Of a stretch of 64,000 nucleotides of DNA, positions 7,697-16,930 are shown piece after piece; within the stretch, counting starts at the first letter, position 1, and each line of letters starts with the position of its first letter. Under the pieces are notes generated by a model. The model made no database searches. It was given only the letters and a program-made list of their open reading frames with translations, and was not told where the DNA came from. This DNA comes from Gammaproteobacteria bacterium. GTDB lineage: Bacteria > Pseudomonadota > Gammaproteobacteria > Steroidobacterales > GCA-2729495. The stretch covers positions 124,001 through 188,000 of the forward strand of contig JAUHYQ010000006.1 in NCBI GenBank assembly GCA_030426355.1, in the 5' to 3' direction. The position numbers and the translations under genes are program-made.

Positions 7697-10138
7697 ATGA
7701 CTGACCTACTTATCGGCCTGTTCTGGCTACTGCTGTTTGCGGCGGTCCCGATCACGATGGCATATCGGCGTGTAGATCTCGGGAGCTCTACCCTCGCTAT
7801 CGGCGGCGCACTGATCGTCTACTCGCTGATCGGTTACGGACATCCGCTGTGGTTTTTGCTGCTGTGGATTCTGTTTGCCCCGCTGGTTGTTATCAATTTC
7901 ACCGATTTTCGCCGCGAGAAAATAACCGCACGCTTGTTTGACGTCTACAAATCCATGGTGCCGGCGATTTCCGACACCGAACGGGAGGCATTGGAGAGCG
8001 GTTCGGTGTCGTGGGACGGTGAATTGTTTACCGGCCTGCCCAACTGGGCGAACCTGATGTCGCAACCGGCCCCGGAACTCACGGCAGAGGAACGCGCGTT
8101 TCTGGACGGCCCGGTGGAAAAACTATGCGCCATGCTCGACGACTGGAAAATCACCCACGAACTGGCGGATCTACCGCCTGAAGTCTGGGAATACCTGCGC
8201 AACGAACGCTTTTTCGCAATGATTATTCCCACTGAATACGGCGGCCTGGGCTTTTCCGCAGTGGCCAATTCCGCCGTGCTGGCGAAGATTTGCAGTCGCT
8301 CGGTGGTCGCGGCTACAACGGTTGCGGTGCCCAACTCATTGGGTCCTGGCGAGCTGCTCATTCACTACGGCACCGAAGAGCAAAAGAATCATTGGCTCCC
8401 GCGTTTGGCAAAGGGTGAAGAGATTCCCTGTTTTGCGCTCACCGGGCCGCGAGCGGGTTCGGACGCCGGGGCCATTCCGGATACCGGGGTGGTTTGCAAA
8501 GGCCAGTGGGAAGGCAAAGAAATTGTCGGCATCCGTCTGAACTGGGACAAGCGCTATATCACGCTGGCCCCCGTGGCGACGGTTGTCGGTCTGGCGTTCA
8601 AGCTTTACGACCCGGATCATTTGATCGGTGACCAGGACGACTACGGCATCACGGCGGCTTTAATTCCCGCCAGCACGCCGGGTGTCGTTACAGGTCGCCG
8701 ACATCTGCCTTTAAACACCCCGTTTCAAAACGGCCCCACGCAGGGTAAAGATGTCTTTGTACCGCTGGACTTCATTATCGGCGGTGTCGAACGCGCCGGT
8801 CAGGGCTGGAAAATGCTCATGGAGCAACTGGCTGCCGGGCGCGCCATCTCACTGCCATCAGAATCCCAAGGCAGTTCGCAGGCCGCTGTCTATGCGTCTA
8901 CTGCGTATTGCCGTATTCGCAAACAATTCGGCATCTCGATAGCCCGTTTTGAAGGCGTCGAGGAAGTGCTCGCGCGCATGGCCGGACACACCTACATCAT
9001 GAACGCGGGTATCGGCTGCACCATGGCAGCCATCAAGCAGGGCGAGATTCCCGCCGTACCGTCGGCCATCATGAAATACCACTGTACCGAAATGGGTCGC
9101 ATGGTGGGCAATGACGCCATGGACGTACAGGGCGGCAAAGCCATTATTTCAGGGCCCGAAAATTATCTGGGGCGCGCATACGATTCCATTCCGATCAGCA
9201 TTACCGTGGAAGGTGCCAACATCCTGACCCGCAACCTGATTATTTTTGGTCAGGGGGCCATTCGCTGTCATCCGTTTGTGTTTGATGAAATGCAGGCGGC
9301 TGCAAACCCTGATTTCGAACAAGGTCTGCGTGATTTTGACAACCTGCTGTTCCGCCATATCGGCGCAACAATGAGCAATGCAGCACGCGCTTTTGTCATG
9401 GCACTGACGCACGCGCGATACACCGATGTGCCGCGCCAGGGCCCGACCAAGCGCTACTTCCAGCACATCAACCGTTACAGTGCGGCGTTTGCGCTGGCTG
9501 CTGACACCGCCATGCTGATACTTGGCGGCGAACTGAAACGCAAAGAAACCCTGAGCTCACGGCTAGGTGATGTGTTCAGCTATATTTACCTGGCCAGCAT
9601 GGTGCTGAAACATCACGAGAACCAGGGCTCGCCGGAAGAAGACCTGCCGCTGGTGGAATGGTCGTGTCGCGCACTCTTATACAAGGCGCAGGAGCAATTT
9701 CACGGCTTGCTGCGCAACTTCCCCAACCGCGCCGTTGCCGGCATGCTGCGTTTTCTGATCTTTCCGCGCGGGCGCAGCTATGACGCGCCCTCCGACAAAC
9801 TTGGCAAGCAGATCGTACGACTGCTGACTAGGCCCACGGAAGCGCGCGAGCGCCTCTGTGCCAACATTTACAAGGGTGACGACCCGCGCAATATGCCGCG
9901 CCGCCTGCAGAAAGTGCTCGAGCAGGTCGAGGCGAATGCGCTGCTTAGCCGCAAACTACAGGACGCTATCCGCAGCAAGCTGGTCACTCCCGGGGACGAA
10001 ATCGCGGCCATTCACGAGGCCCGTGATGCCGGGATTCTGAGTGCTGAAGAGGCCGCCAGCCTGCTTGCCCAGGATGCGGCCGTAATGGAGATGATCCGGG
10101 TGGATGACTTTCCGCCGGAAGCCCTGCGCCGCAGCTGA
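7697..10138 (+). CDS. fadE: FadE-type acyl-CoA dehydrogenase
   Basis: An 813-residue homologue of E. coli FadE, the FAD-dependent enzyme of the first beta-oxidation step. Two N-terminal membrane segments (about 4-22 and 32-58) precede NFTDFRREKITARLF. Recognisable blocks include FLDGPVEKLC, KITHELADLPPEVW, FFAMIIPTEYGG, VPNSLGPGELL, GSDAGAIPDTGVVC, RYITLAPVATVVGLAFKL, FQNGPTQGKDVFVP and ITVEGANILTRNLIIFGQGA. The C-terminus RVDDFPPEAL is also FadE-like. The frame extends upstream to TTG 7673 and ATG 7685. ATG 7697 is chosen because it begins just before the membrane segment, but no strong ribosome site separates the choices. Monocistronic by spacing. Confidence 0.95.
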   Translation: MTDLLIGLFWLLLFAAVPITMAYRRVDLGSSTLAIGGALIVYSLIGYGHPLWFLLLWILFAPLVVINFTDFRREKITARLFDVYKSMVPAISDTEREALESGSVSWDGELFTGLPNWANLMSQPAPELTAEERAFLDGPVEKLCAMLDDWKITHELADLPPEVWEYLRNERFFAMIIPTEYGGLGFSAVANSAVLAKICSRSVVAATTVAVPNSLGPGELLIHYGTEEQKNHWLPRLAKGEEIPCFALTGPRAGSDAGAIPDTGVVCKGQWEGKEIVGIRLNWDKRYITLAPVATVVGLAFKLYDPDHLIGDQDDYGITAALIPASTPGVVTGRRHLPLNTPFQNGPTQGKDVFVPLDFIIGGVERAGQGWKMLMEQLAAGRAISLPSESQGSSQAAVYASTAYCRIRKQFGISIARFEGVEEVLARMAGHTYIMNAGIGCTMAAIKQGEIPAVPSAIMKYHCTEMGRMVGNDAMDVQGGKAIISGPENYLGRAYDSIPISITVEGANILTRNLIIFGQGAIRCHPFVFDEMQAAANPDFEQGLRDFDNLLFRHIGATMSNAARAFVMALTHARYTDVPRQGPTKRYFQHINRYSAAFALAADTAMLILGGELKRKETLSSRLGDVFSYIYLASMVLKHHENQGSPEEDLPLVEWSCRALLYKAQEQFHGLLRNFPNRAVAGMLRFLIFPRGRSYDAPSDKLGKQIVRLLTRPTEARERLCANIYKGDDPRNMPRRLQKVLEQVEANALLSRKLQDAIRSKLVTPGDEIAAIHEARDAGILSAEEAASLLAQDAAVMEMIRVDDFPPEALRRS

Positions 10139-10243
10139 GGCCTCCGTCGCCGTCTAAGCGGTGACCATGCCCGCGACCATGCCCCATGACAGCGACCTAT
10201 GGACGCGTTACCATCCCGCTCCTGTTCAATCCGGGGGCTAAAA

Positions 10244-10714
10244 ATGAATCACAGAAAGCTTATTGCCACACTGACCTGCACCCTGGCGCTGAGCGCCTGC
10301 GGCAGCCCGCCCGAGTCACCGGCCGTCAGCTCGACAGAGACTCCGGCAGCGAGCGCCAGCACGAACGACAGTGCCACAGCTCGCGTCTACATCATTAGCC
10401 CGACTGACGGTGCCGTGGTGAGCTCACCGGTTACCGTTTCTTTCGGCATTGAAGGCTATGCGGTGGCCCCGGCGGGCACCTACGAGGCCAACACCGGACA
10501 TCACCATCTGCTTATTGATACCGGATTGCCGCCGCTGGATCAGCCCATACCTGCGGACGAGAAGCATGTGCATTTTGGCAAGGGTCAGACTGAAACCACG
10601 CTGGAACTGGCACCGGGACAACACACGCTGCAGCTGTTGCTGGGCGACGGCAACCATGTTCCGCACCAGCCGCCGCTGACTTCAGATATCATCACCGTTA
10701 CGGTCAGCGAATAG
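10244..10714 (+). CDS. DUF4399 lipoprotein
   Basis: A 156-residue predicted lipoprotein. The signal peptide ends in a lipobox ALSACG (Cys at about residue 19), then comes a Ser/Thr/Ala-rich linker, then a DUF4399-type beta-rich domain with VYIISPTDGAVVSSPVTVSFGIEG, GHHHLLID, KHVHFGKGQTE and GQHTLQLLLGDGNHVPH. The clustered histidines suggest metal binding, but no function is established for the family. The ATG after a GGGGG stretch gives an intact signal peptide, so the longer frame from 10199 is rejected. The gene lies between fadE and HMG-CoA synthase. Confidence 0.85.
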   Translation: MNHRKLIATLTCTLALSACGSPPESPAVSSTETPAASASTNDSATARVYIISPTDGAVVSSPVTVSFGIEGYAVAPAGTYEANTGHHHLLIDTGLPPLDQPIPADEKHVHFGKGQTETTLELAPGQHTLQLLLGDGNHVPHQPPLTSDIITVTVSE

Positions 10715-10732
10715 CCCGAACTCTTAAATATT

Positions 10733-12190
10733 ATGAGCAAGAGCCCCATCGGTATCAGCGGTATCGCGGTGCACGTCCCGCCCTTTCGCGTGGACCTGCA
10801 AAGCTGGTGCGACTGGAGCGGCGAAGACTGGAACAAGATTCGTGATGTGGTCGGCACCGGCTTCCGTTTGCCCGGGCCGCAACAAAGTGTATACACCATG
10901 GCCGCGAATGCGGTACTCAAGCTGATTGATAACTACGACGTCGATCCGTCCACTGTTCGTTACCTCGGGCTCGGTACCGAATCCAGCACCGATAACTCCG
11001 CCGGTGCCGTCATCGCCAAAGGTATGGTTGACAACGCTCTGCGACAGCAAGGCAAGGCACCGCTGTCGCGTAACTGTGAAGTGCCCGAATTCAAACACGC
11101 CTGTCTGGGCGGCGTTTACGCCGTCAAGAACGCCTTACGGTTTCTGCAAACTGACGGGCAGGATGCCGCCGCAATTGTCGTTTGTTCCGATATCGCGCTG
11201 TACGAGCAGGGCAGCAGCGGCGAGCCCACGCAAGGGTCGGGTGCCGTAGCGCTCCTGCTGCAGGCAAACCCGACGCTAGCCAGCATCGACCTGAATCAGT
11301 CCGGCAATGCATCGGACTACCGGGTGGTCGACTTTCGCAAACCCATTCAATACACCAACGGCGACGGTCGCACCTACGCGTGTACCAATATCCCGGTGTT
11401 TAACGGCCGCTATTCGGCATCCTGTTACGTTGATGAATTACTCAGCGCGCTCGAGAACATGTACGCGCGCCGCGGCCTGGATGCCAACGAATATTCGCGC
11501 CTGCTGACGGCCGTGTTTATGCATCGTCCGTTCAAACGCATGCCGGAAAACGGCTGGGGCATGGCCTACCTGTTCAGTCTGCTGGTTGACGCACATCAGG
11601 ACGAATTGCGTGGTTACGCAGACGCAGCCGGAGTCAACTTTGCCGACCTGTGCAACGAAATGCACAACCGGCCGCATCTGAGCGAATTCGGTGTGCAGGA
11701 GCGTATCGCCCAGGATGCCTTTCCGCTGGTCAATAAAGTTTTGCGTTGTTTTCGCAACTCCGACGAGTATCCGCGCCTAGTCAGCGACAAAATGCGGCTC
11801 GGCTCCGCGGTGATGGAGGAGCTTGGCAATCTCTACACTGGCGCCCTGCCGGCCTGGTTTGCGGCAGGCCTCGAGCAGGCTGCGCAAGAGTCGGTTGACC
11901 TGGCCGGCAAAGAAATATTGCTGTTCGGCTACGGCAGCGGTGACGCGGCAGAAGCCATGCCGGTAACCCTCGTGGGCGGCTGGGAACGGGCAGCCGCAAA
12001 AATCGACATGGCAACAGCGATGGCCGGGGCGGTGGATCTGAGCGAAGACCAGTATCGCTCGCTGCATCAGGGCAGCACGGCAGATCTGGGGTATCAACCC
12101 AGTGACGAATTTATTGTTGAAAGAGTCGGCGCCTCCAGCAACCGGGATTTTCAGGATAAAGGGATCGAGTACTACCGCTTCGTAGAATAA
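10733..12190 (+). CDS. hydroxymethylglutaryl-CoA synthase family protein (mevalonate pathway)
   Basis: A 485-residue thiolase-fold enzyme that would condense acetyl-CoA with acetoacetyl-CoA to HMG-CoA. The catalytic triad is visible: Glu83 in GLGTESSTDNS, the acyl-accepting Cys124 in EFKHACLGGVYA and His264 in FMHRPFKRMP. SDIALYEQGSSGEPTQGSGAVALLL and PVFNGRYSASCYVDEL are also typical. It is about 100 residues longer than the Gram-positive mevalonate enzyme. A homologous role in polyketide beta-branching is possible, but there is no polyketide machinery here, and genes for phosphomevalonate kinase and diphosphomevalonate decarboxylase follow. HMG-CoA reductase, mevalonate kinase and IPP isomerase are not in the window. 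Confidence 0.88.
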   Translation: MSKSPIGISGIAVHVPPFRVDLQSWCDWSGEDWNKIRDVVGTGFRLPGPQQSVYTMAANAVLKLIDNYDVDPSTVRYLGLGTESSTDNSAGAVIAKGMVDNALRQQGKAPLSRNCEVPEFKHACLGGVYAVKNALRFLQTDGQDAAAIVVCSDIALYEQGSSGEPTQGSGAVALLLQANPTLASIDLNQSGNASDYRVVDFRKPIQYTNGDGRTYACTNIPVFNGRYSASCYVDELLSALENMYARRGLDANEYSRLLTAVFMHRPFKRMPENGWGMAYLFSLLVDAHQDELRGYADAAGVNFADLCNEMHNRPHLSEFGVQERIAQDAFPLVNKVLRCFRNSDEYPRLVSDKMRLGSAVMEELGNLYTGALPAWFAAGLEQAAQESVDLAGKEILLFGYGSGDAAEAMPVTLVGGWERAAAKIDMATAMAGAVDLSEDQYRSLHQGSTADLGYQPSDEFIVERVGASSNRDFQDKGIEYYRFVE

Positions 12191-12211
12191 GCGCGCTCCA
12201 CGGGCTGCTGG

Positions 12212-13219
12212 TCAACTCAGCTGCAGTCCGGCGGCACCCCATTCCAGATCAATGCAGGTAAACCCGGTTTCCGCAACCCTAGCGCGAAAGCGCGTGACCG
12301 CTTCTGCATCTGCTCCGATGGCCAGACCAAAATCACCGCCGCCGGCGCCGGACGGCTTGTAAATCAATCCTGCCTCGGCAGCCAGATTTTCCAGTGCAAG
12401 GTGCTCGGCCGACCAAATACCCAGCCCCGTCACGACGTCCAGATCATGCATAGCCGCGGCGAATGCCTTCAGTGCCTCCTGCAAGGCAGCCGCGTCTCCC
12501 TGTTCGCAGGCTTGCACCGCAACCGTTGCGTGCGCCGACAATGCGGACAACAGGCTGTCATGTTGCCGGGGGTGCGCGGCGGCAAATTTGTCGAGCTCAT
12601 TGAGCATCGCCGATGTGGAAGCGGCAACCCCGGTCCACACCGCCAACCGCTGCAGGTCAGCCGGCCACGTCAGCGCGGTTACCGCGCCATGATGGACAGC
12701 CTGATCGCCGCCGTAATAACTGGCGCACACATCAATTCCGCTGCCACGATTGCGCTGAAATATGCGGTGCACCGCCAGCGCGGCATCACAATCGCGGGTG
12801 CCGCTAACGGCCTGTTGCAGGCAACCGGTCAATGCGACTGCGACTGCGGCGCTGGAACCCAGGCCCAGTTTGCGCGACTGGTCTGCATAAAAACCTTGCG
12901 AGCATAGTTGCAGCGAAAATGGTGCGAGACTCGCAACGTCCAGCCCTCTGTCCGCTAGTACCTGAACAGCGGCTTCCAGCAAGGTGCCCTGTTCGCCCGG
13001 GTTGTCATGCCATTGCACGCTGCCTTGTTGAATCTCAAATCCATAGCGCCGCCCGTCATTTTTAATGCGCAATTCGGACAGCGAAATTGACTCTGACCCC
13101 AGTAATTCGGCGCTGGCGCGGCGATTGACAGCGGAGACCATGGCGGGGCCGCCCCGCAATACGGCGTATTCGCCGATGAGCACCAGCTTGCCGGGTGCGG
13201 TTGCGCGGACAGTCGTCAC
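12212..13219 (-). CDS. phosphomevalonate kinase (GHMP kinase)
   Basis: A 335-residue GHMP-family kinase that would convert mevalonate 5-phosphate to the diphosphate. The three GHMP motifs are present: APGKLVLIGEYAVLRGGPA near the N-terminus, the phosphate loop KLGLGSSAAVAVALTG, and the C-terminal KPSGAGGGDFGLAI. The last resembles phosphomevalonate kinase (PSGAGGGD) rather than mevalonate kinase. A GTG start at 13219 overlaps the stop of the upstream decarboxylase gene as GTGA, implying translational coupling. A longer frame from ATG 13255 would add 12 unlikely residues. Mevalonate kinase remains the alternative. Confidence 0.85.
   Translation of the reverse strand: MTTVRATAPGKLVLIGEYAVLRGGPAMVSAVNRRASAELLGSESISLSELRIKNDGRRYGFEIQQGSVQWHDNPGEQGTLLEAAVQVLADRGLDVASLAPFSLQLCSQGFYADQSRKLGLGSSAAVAVALTGCLQQAVSGTRDCDAALAVHRIFQRNRGSGIDVCASYYGGDQAVHHGAVTALTWPADLQRLAVWTGVAASTSAMLNELDKFAAAHPRQHDSLLSALSAHATVAVQACEQGDAAALQEALKAFAAAMHDLDVVTGLGIWSAEHLALENLAAEAGLIYKPSGAGGGDFGLAIGADAEAVTRFRARVAETGFTCIDLEWGAAGLQLS
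13087..13108 (+). repeat. copy of a dispersed ACTCTGACCCCA repeat, inside the phosphomevalonate kinase gene
   Basis: TTGACTCTGACCCCAGTAATTC shares the 12-mer ACTCTGACCCCA with the copies at 39689-39707 and 53529-53568. Here it lies within coding sequence, where on the minus strand it encodes LLGSES near the protein N-terminus. A 12-mer is not expected to recur four times in 64 kb by chance. Confidence 0.4.
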
Positions 13220-14181
13220 TGGGCAATCTCGCGCGCGCCCCTGCCCAGGGTGCACTCAATCAGTTCCAGCACGCCTGGGCATGCTGCCAACGCTGCTTTA
13301 ACGCCCGGAACCGCCTCAGGAAGGCACACCGCCTTGAGCTGCGGTCCGGCATCGATGGTGAAAAAAACCGGCACGCCGCTCGCCTGTAAATCCCGAACCA
13401 CCTGCATCGCAGCCATGGTCGCCGCATTCCAGTACACCAAAGCCGGTTGCGAGCTCATCGCTAATGCATGCATTTTCAAGCAGCTGTGTTCGCTCACTTT
13501 GGCGAGCCTGTCGAAATCGCGCCGGGCAACACATTCGAGTGCGGTTTGCAGATCGGCGGGATGCGTTTCCAGCCAGCCCCGGTAGCAAGGCGAAGTCAGT
13601 CGGCTGCGCTCCATGCCTGCAGTAGAACCGACCGACTTGGGCGCACGGGACGTCACGGCTACCAGCACGCTTAACGGCCAATCCTCCGGTGCACAGACAG
13701 ACCGGCAGGCAATACCGTCGTCGATATTCTCGAGCAGCACGATGCCGTCATACAGTGAACGCGGCGCGGACCCCGAGCCCTGCCGGGCTATGTTGGCTAG
13801 CTCCGCCTCGTGCCCCACGATGCCCAGTGCCGCAGATGCCGCGCGGACTAGGGCCGCGTAACCCGAGGCCGATGAAGCCAGCCCTGCCCCCGTGGGAAAA
13901 TCGTTTTCGGAATCCACCCGGGCGAAGTCGCGACTGCCCGCGATAGCGCGCAACTGATCCAGACACCGCACAACCCCGCCAGCAGCTTTGGCATCCGCTG
14001 CACCGTTGACGCTCACCTGATCGGCTTGCAGTGCAGGATCGAAACTCACCCGCGTGCGCGTCTGCAGACCTTCCAGTGTCAGGGACAGCGAGCCCGTCGC
14101 CGGCAGATTTTGCCCGGTATCGCGTTTGCCCCAATACTTGATCAACGCAACATTAGGGTGCGCAATCGCGCTGGCCTGCAT
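13216..14181 (-). CDS. mvaD: diphosphomevalonate decarboxylase
   Basis: A 321-residue GHMP-fold enzyme that decarboxylates mevalonate diphosphate to isopentenyl diphosphate with ATP. Diagnostic blocks are HPNVALIKYWGKRD at the N-terminus, the phosphate-binding loop NDFPTGAGLASSASGYAAL, the SRAPKSVGSTAGMERS region and FFTIDAGPQLKAVC carrying the catalytic Asp. The start at ATG 14181 has a GGTGGA ribosome site six bases upstream, and the longer frame reaching 14286 is not supported. It forms a two-gene operon with phosphomevalonate kinase (GTGA overlap) and is divergent from ispA, with 46 bp between the starts. Confidence 0.95.
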   Translation of the reverse strand: MQASAIAHPNVALIKYWGKRDTGQNLPATGSLSLTLEGLQTRTRVSFDPALQADQVSVNGAADAKAAGGVVRCLDQLRAIAGSRDFARVDSENDFPTGAGLASSASGYAALVRAASAALGIVGHEAELANIARQGSGSAPRSLYDGIVLLENIDDGIACRSVCAPEDWPLSVLVAVTSRAPKSVGSTAGMERSRLTSPCYRGWLETHPADLQTALECVARRDFDRLAKVSEHSCLKMHALAMSSQPALVYWNAATMAAMQVVRDLQASGVPVFFTIDAGPQLKAVCLPEAVPGVKAALAACPGVLELIECTLGRGAREIAQ

Positions 14182-14227
14182 ATGATGTCCACCGTATGGA
14201 AAGTCGGCATTATAGAACGAGCCCCGC

Positions 14228-15115
14228 ATGAATCTCGCAACCACCACGCAAGCCTGGATCACTCGCGTCGAGCATAAACTCGACACAGTGCTGCCCGCCG
14301 ATACGCAACACCCGCAGAAACTGCACCAGGCGATGCGCTACTCAGTGCTCGGCGGCGGCAAGCGCATCCGGCCATTGCTGGTTTACGCCAGCGGCGTGTC
14401 GCTGGGGGCACCCATCGAAGCGCTGGATGCACCGGCTGCCGCGATCGAGCTCATGCATGCCTTTTCGCTGGTTCATGATGACCTGCCCGCCATGGATGAC
14501 GACGAGTTGCGCCGTGGCCGGCCGACTGCCCACATCGCGTTCGACGAGGCCACCGCAATACTGGCAGCAGACGCGTTGCAACCGCTGGCATTTAAAGTGA
14601 TCGCGACCGACCCCGACTTGCGGGTAACCGCGGAAACACGATTACGCATGATTCAACTGCTCGCCGATGCCTGCGGCTCGCTGGGCATGACCGGCGGTCA
14701 ATCCATAGACCTGAGCTCCGAAGGACGCAAGCTGAGCGCCGCGCAACTTGAGCACATGTACAAACTCAAGACGGGCTGCCTGCTCGAAGCCAGTGTACTC
14801 GCCGGCGCAATAACAGCCGGTGCGAACGATGCCACCGTCGAGTTGCTGAAGCGTTACATTGATAATCTTGGCCTCGCCTTTCAGATTCGCGATGATGTGC
14901 TCGATGTCGAAGGTGCTACCGAAGTCATCGGCAAACAACAGGGTGCCGATATCGAACGCAATAAAGCCACGTGGCCTGCCTTGTTCGGCATGGCGGCTGC
15001 CAAACAAAAAAGCGCGGAACTGCTAGAGGCTGCGCTGCGCGAGATTGAATCGCTGGGCGCGGCGGCTGATCCGCTGCGAGAAATCGCACGCTACATGGTG
15101 AGCCGTTGTATGTAG
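14228..15115 (+). CDS. ispA: farnesyl/geranyl diphosphate synthase
   Basis: A 295-residue trans-prenyl diphosphate synthase that condenses IPP with DMAPP or GPP. The first Asp-rich motif is HDDLPAMDDDELRRG, preceded by LMHAFSLV. The second is FQIRDDVLDVEG, and GGGKRIRPLLVY is the substrate-binding block. The two-residue insertion in the first motif is typical of bacterial FPP synthases. Unlike E. coli, the gene is not between xseB and dxs. It is divergent from the mevalonate decarboxylase gene, consistent with isoprenoids being made from mevalonate here. The protein ends YMVSRCM rather than in the usual basic C-terminus. Confidence 0.95.
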   Translation: MNLATTTQAWITRVEHKLDTVLPADTQHPQKLHQAMRYSVLGGGKRIRPLLVYASGVSLGAPIEALDAPAAAIELMHAFSLVHDDLPAMDDDELRRGRPTAHIAFDEATAILAADALQPLAFKVIATDPDLRVTAETRLRMIQLLADACGSLGMTGGQSIDLSSEGRKLSAAQLEHMYKLKTGCLLEASVLAGAITAGANDATVELLKRYIDNLGLAFQIRDDVLDVEGATEVIGKQQGADIERNKATWPALFGMAAAKQKSAELLEAALREIESLGAAADPLREIARYMVSRCM

Positions 15116-15228
15116 ATGCGACCCGGCAGTCGCGCAGCGGCCATGGTTCGGTCATGGGCCGATCATGGCAGGCAGGGAATTAGGCTAGAATGAACGCCGC
15201 TTTCAGCCGTTTTATTCGCCGCAACTAA

Positions 15229-16929
15229 ATGTATACAAGCTTTTTCGGACTCAACGAGAAGCCATTCTCGATCACACCGAACCCGCGCTACCTCTACATG
15301 AGTGAGCGACACACGGAAGCGCTTGCCCATCTTATTTACGGCATCAAGGATAGCGGCGGCTTTATTCAGCTAACAGGCGAAGTGGGCACGGGTAAAACCA
15401 CCCTGATTCGCGGCCTGCTGCAACGTCTGCCTGACAATGCCGACGTTGCGCTGATTTTAAACCCGCAATTGTCGGTCACAGAATTTTTGGCAGCCATCCT
15501 TGAAGAGCTGGGCATAGACCTTCCGGAAGAGAAACACAGCCTCAAGGCTCTGACCGATGCGCTGAATGAATTTTTGCTGGAAAGTTACAGCAAGGGCCGC
15601 CGCACCATCCTCATTGTTGACGAGGCGCAAAACTTTGCCGTTGATGTGCTTGAACAGATTCGTCTGCTGACAAACCTGGAAACGGCCAAACATAAATTGC
15701 TGCAAATCACGCTGATCGGTCAGCCGGAGCTGCGCACCATGCTCGCGCGCAACGATCTGCGGCAGCTGGCGCAGCGCATTACGGCGCGCTATCACCTTGA
15801 ACCGCTAAGCCAGGAAGACACCGAGAGGTATCTGCAGCACCGCCTGAAAGTTGCCGGCGCAACCCGACCCATTTTCAGCAAGCAGGCGTGCCGCGAATTG
15901 TTTCGACTGTCCGGCGGTATACCGCGGATTATTAATGTCATCGCCGACCGGGCGTTACTCGGCGCTTTCACCAGCGAAGAACCGCTCATCTCGCCGGGTC
16001 TGGTCCGGCGCGCAGCGGCAGAAGTTTATGGCGAAGATCCTGACTTTGAAAGCGGCTGGAAGGTTGGCCTGCGGGTAGCGGCCATAGCGGGCGTCGCTGC
16101 ATTGCTGATTGGCGCGTCCGTGTTCACCGCGCTGCGGCTGGTTAACCCGTCGGCACCACAACCGGTGGCGGCTCTGCCAGCGCCATCGGCCGGATCCAGC
16201 GCTGCAATTGGGCCCGCTGCAGCTGCGGATGGTGCCGCGCGAGCAACAACTGAGCCCACGGGTCCGGCAGCAAACGGCGGAGCTGCCGCGATCATCGACC
16301 TCGGCGCACTGCTCGCCGCGCAAGCCGAGTACACCAACACGGCCGCCGCGTTCGGCAGCCTGTTTGCACTGTGGAATGTGGCCTATGTGCCCGGGCCGCA
16401 GACCGCGTGTGATCAAGCCCGCAACTACGGCTTATCGTGTTTCTACAAGCAGGGCTCGCTGGCACAAATCTCGCTGCTGAACCGTCCTGCCATTCTTACC
16501 GTTCAGGATGCAATCGGTGCATCCCATCAAGTGGTATTGCAGCAGCTTGGCGCTGGCGATGCGATCATCCGCGTTGGTGACAGCGATTACCGGGTGCAAC
16601 TCAGTGACCTGAGTCAGTACTGGTTCGGTGAGTACCTGTTGTTGTGGCGGCCGCAAGTGGAAACGGTGAAGTCGTTTTTTCCCGGCATGACGGACCCGGA
16701 CGTCGTATGGCTGCGTGAGAGCCTCGCTGCCATTCAGGGCAAGCCGATTGAACCGATGGACTCCAGCTATTTCGATGAAGAACTCGAAGCCCGCGTCCGC
16801 GACTATCAGATAGACCGCCGGCTTACGGTGGATGGCACGGTTGGTCAGCAAACTCAGATTCTGATGAATTCGGATCTGGATATCGGCGCGCCGCGCCTGA
16901 TGGCGACACAACTGGCGAGGGCGGACTGA
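15229..16929 (+). CDS. ExeA/GspA-like AAA ATPase with peptidoglycan-binding domain
   Basis: A 566-residue protein resembling ExeA/GspA, the ATPase that with ExeB helps place the type II secretion secretin in the outer membrane. It starts with the family-typical YTSFFGLNEKPFSITPNPRYLYMS, then has Walker A GEVGTGKTTL (about 46-55), Walker B ILIVDEAQN and an arginine-rich sensor region. One transmembrane segment lies near residues 286-308. An Ala/Pro-rich linker, a C39-like periplasmic region and a C-terminal peptidoglycan-binding repeat (about 500-555, VRDYQIDRRLTVDGTVG) follow. The gspB-like gene begins one base after the stop. No secretin or other gsp genes are present. Confidence 0.88.
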   Translation: MYTSFFGLNEKPFSITPNPRYLYMSERHTEALAHLIYGIKDSGGFIQLTGEVGTGKTTLIRGLLQRLPDNADVALILNPQLSVTEFLAAILEELGIDLPEEKHSLKALTDALNEFLLESYSKGRRTILIVDEAQNFAVDVLEQIRLLTNLETAKHKLLQITLIGQPELRTMLARNDLRQLAQRITARYHLEPLSQEDTERYLQHRLKVAGATRPIFSKQACRELFRLSGGIPRIINVIADRALLGAFTSEEPLISPGLVRRAAAEVYGEDPDFESGWKVGLRVAAIAGVAALLIGASVFTALRLVNPSAPQPVAALPAPSAGSSAAIGPAAAADGAARATTEPTGPAANGGAAAIIDLGALLAAQAEYTNTAAAFGSLFALWNVAYVPGPQTACDQARNYGLSCFYKQGSLAQISLLNRPAILTVQDAIGASHQVVLQQLGAGDAIIRVGDSDYRVQLSDLSQYWFGEYLLLWRPQVETVKSFFPGMTDPDVVWLRESLAAIQGKPIEPMDSSYFDEELEARVRDYQIDRRLTVDGTVGQQTQILMNSDLDIGAPRLMATQLARAD

Positions 16930-16930
16930 G

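Noticed and set aside
10733-12190. Polyketide beta-branching HMG synthase instead of mevalonate HMG-CoA synthase
   Set aside because: No acyl carrier protein or polyketide gene is nearby, while two mevalonate enzymes are within 4 kb.
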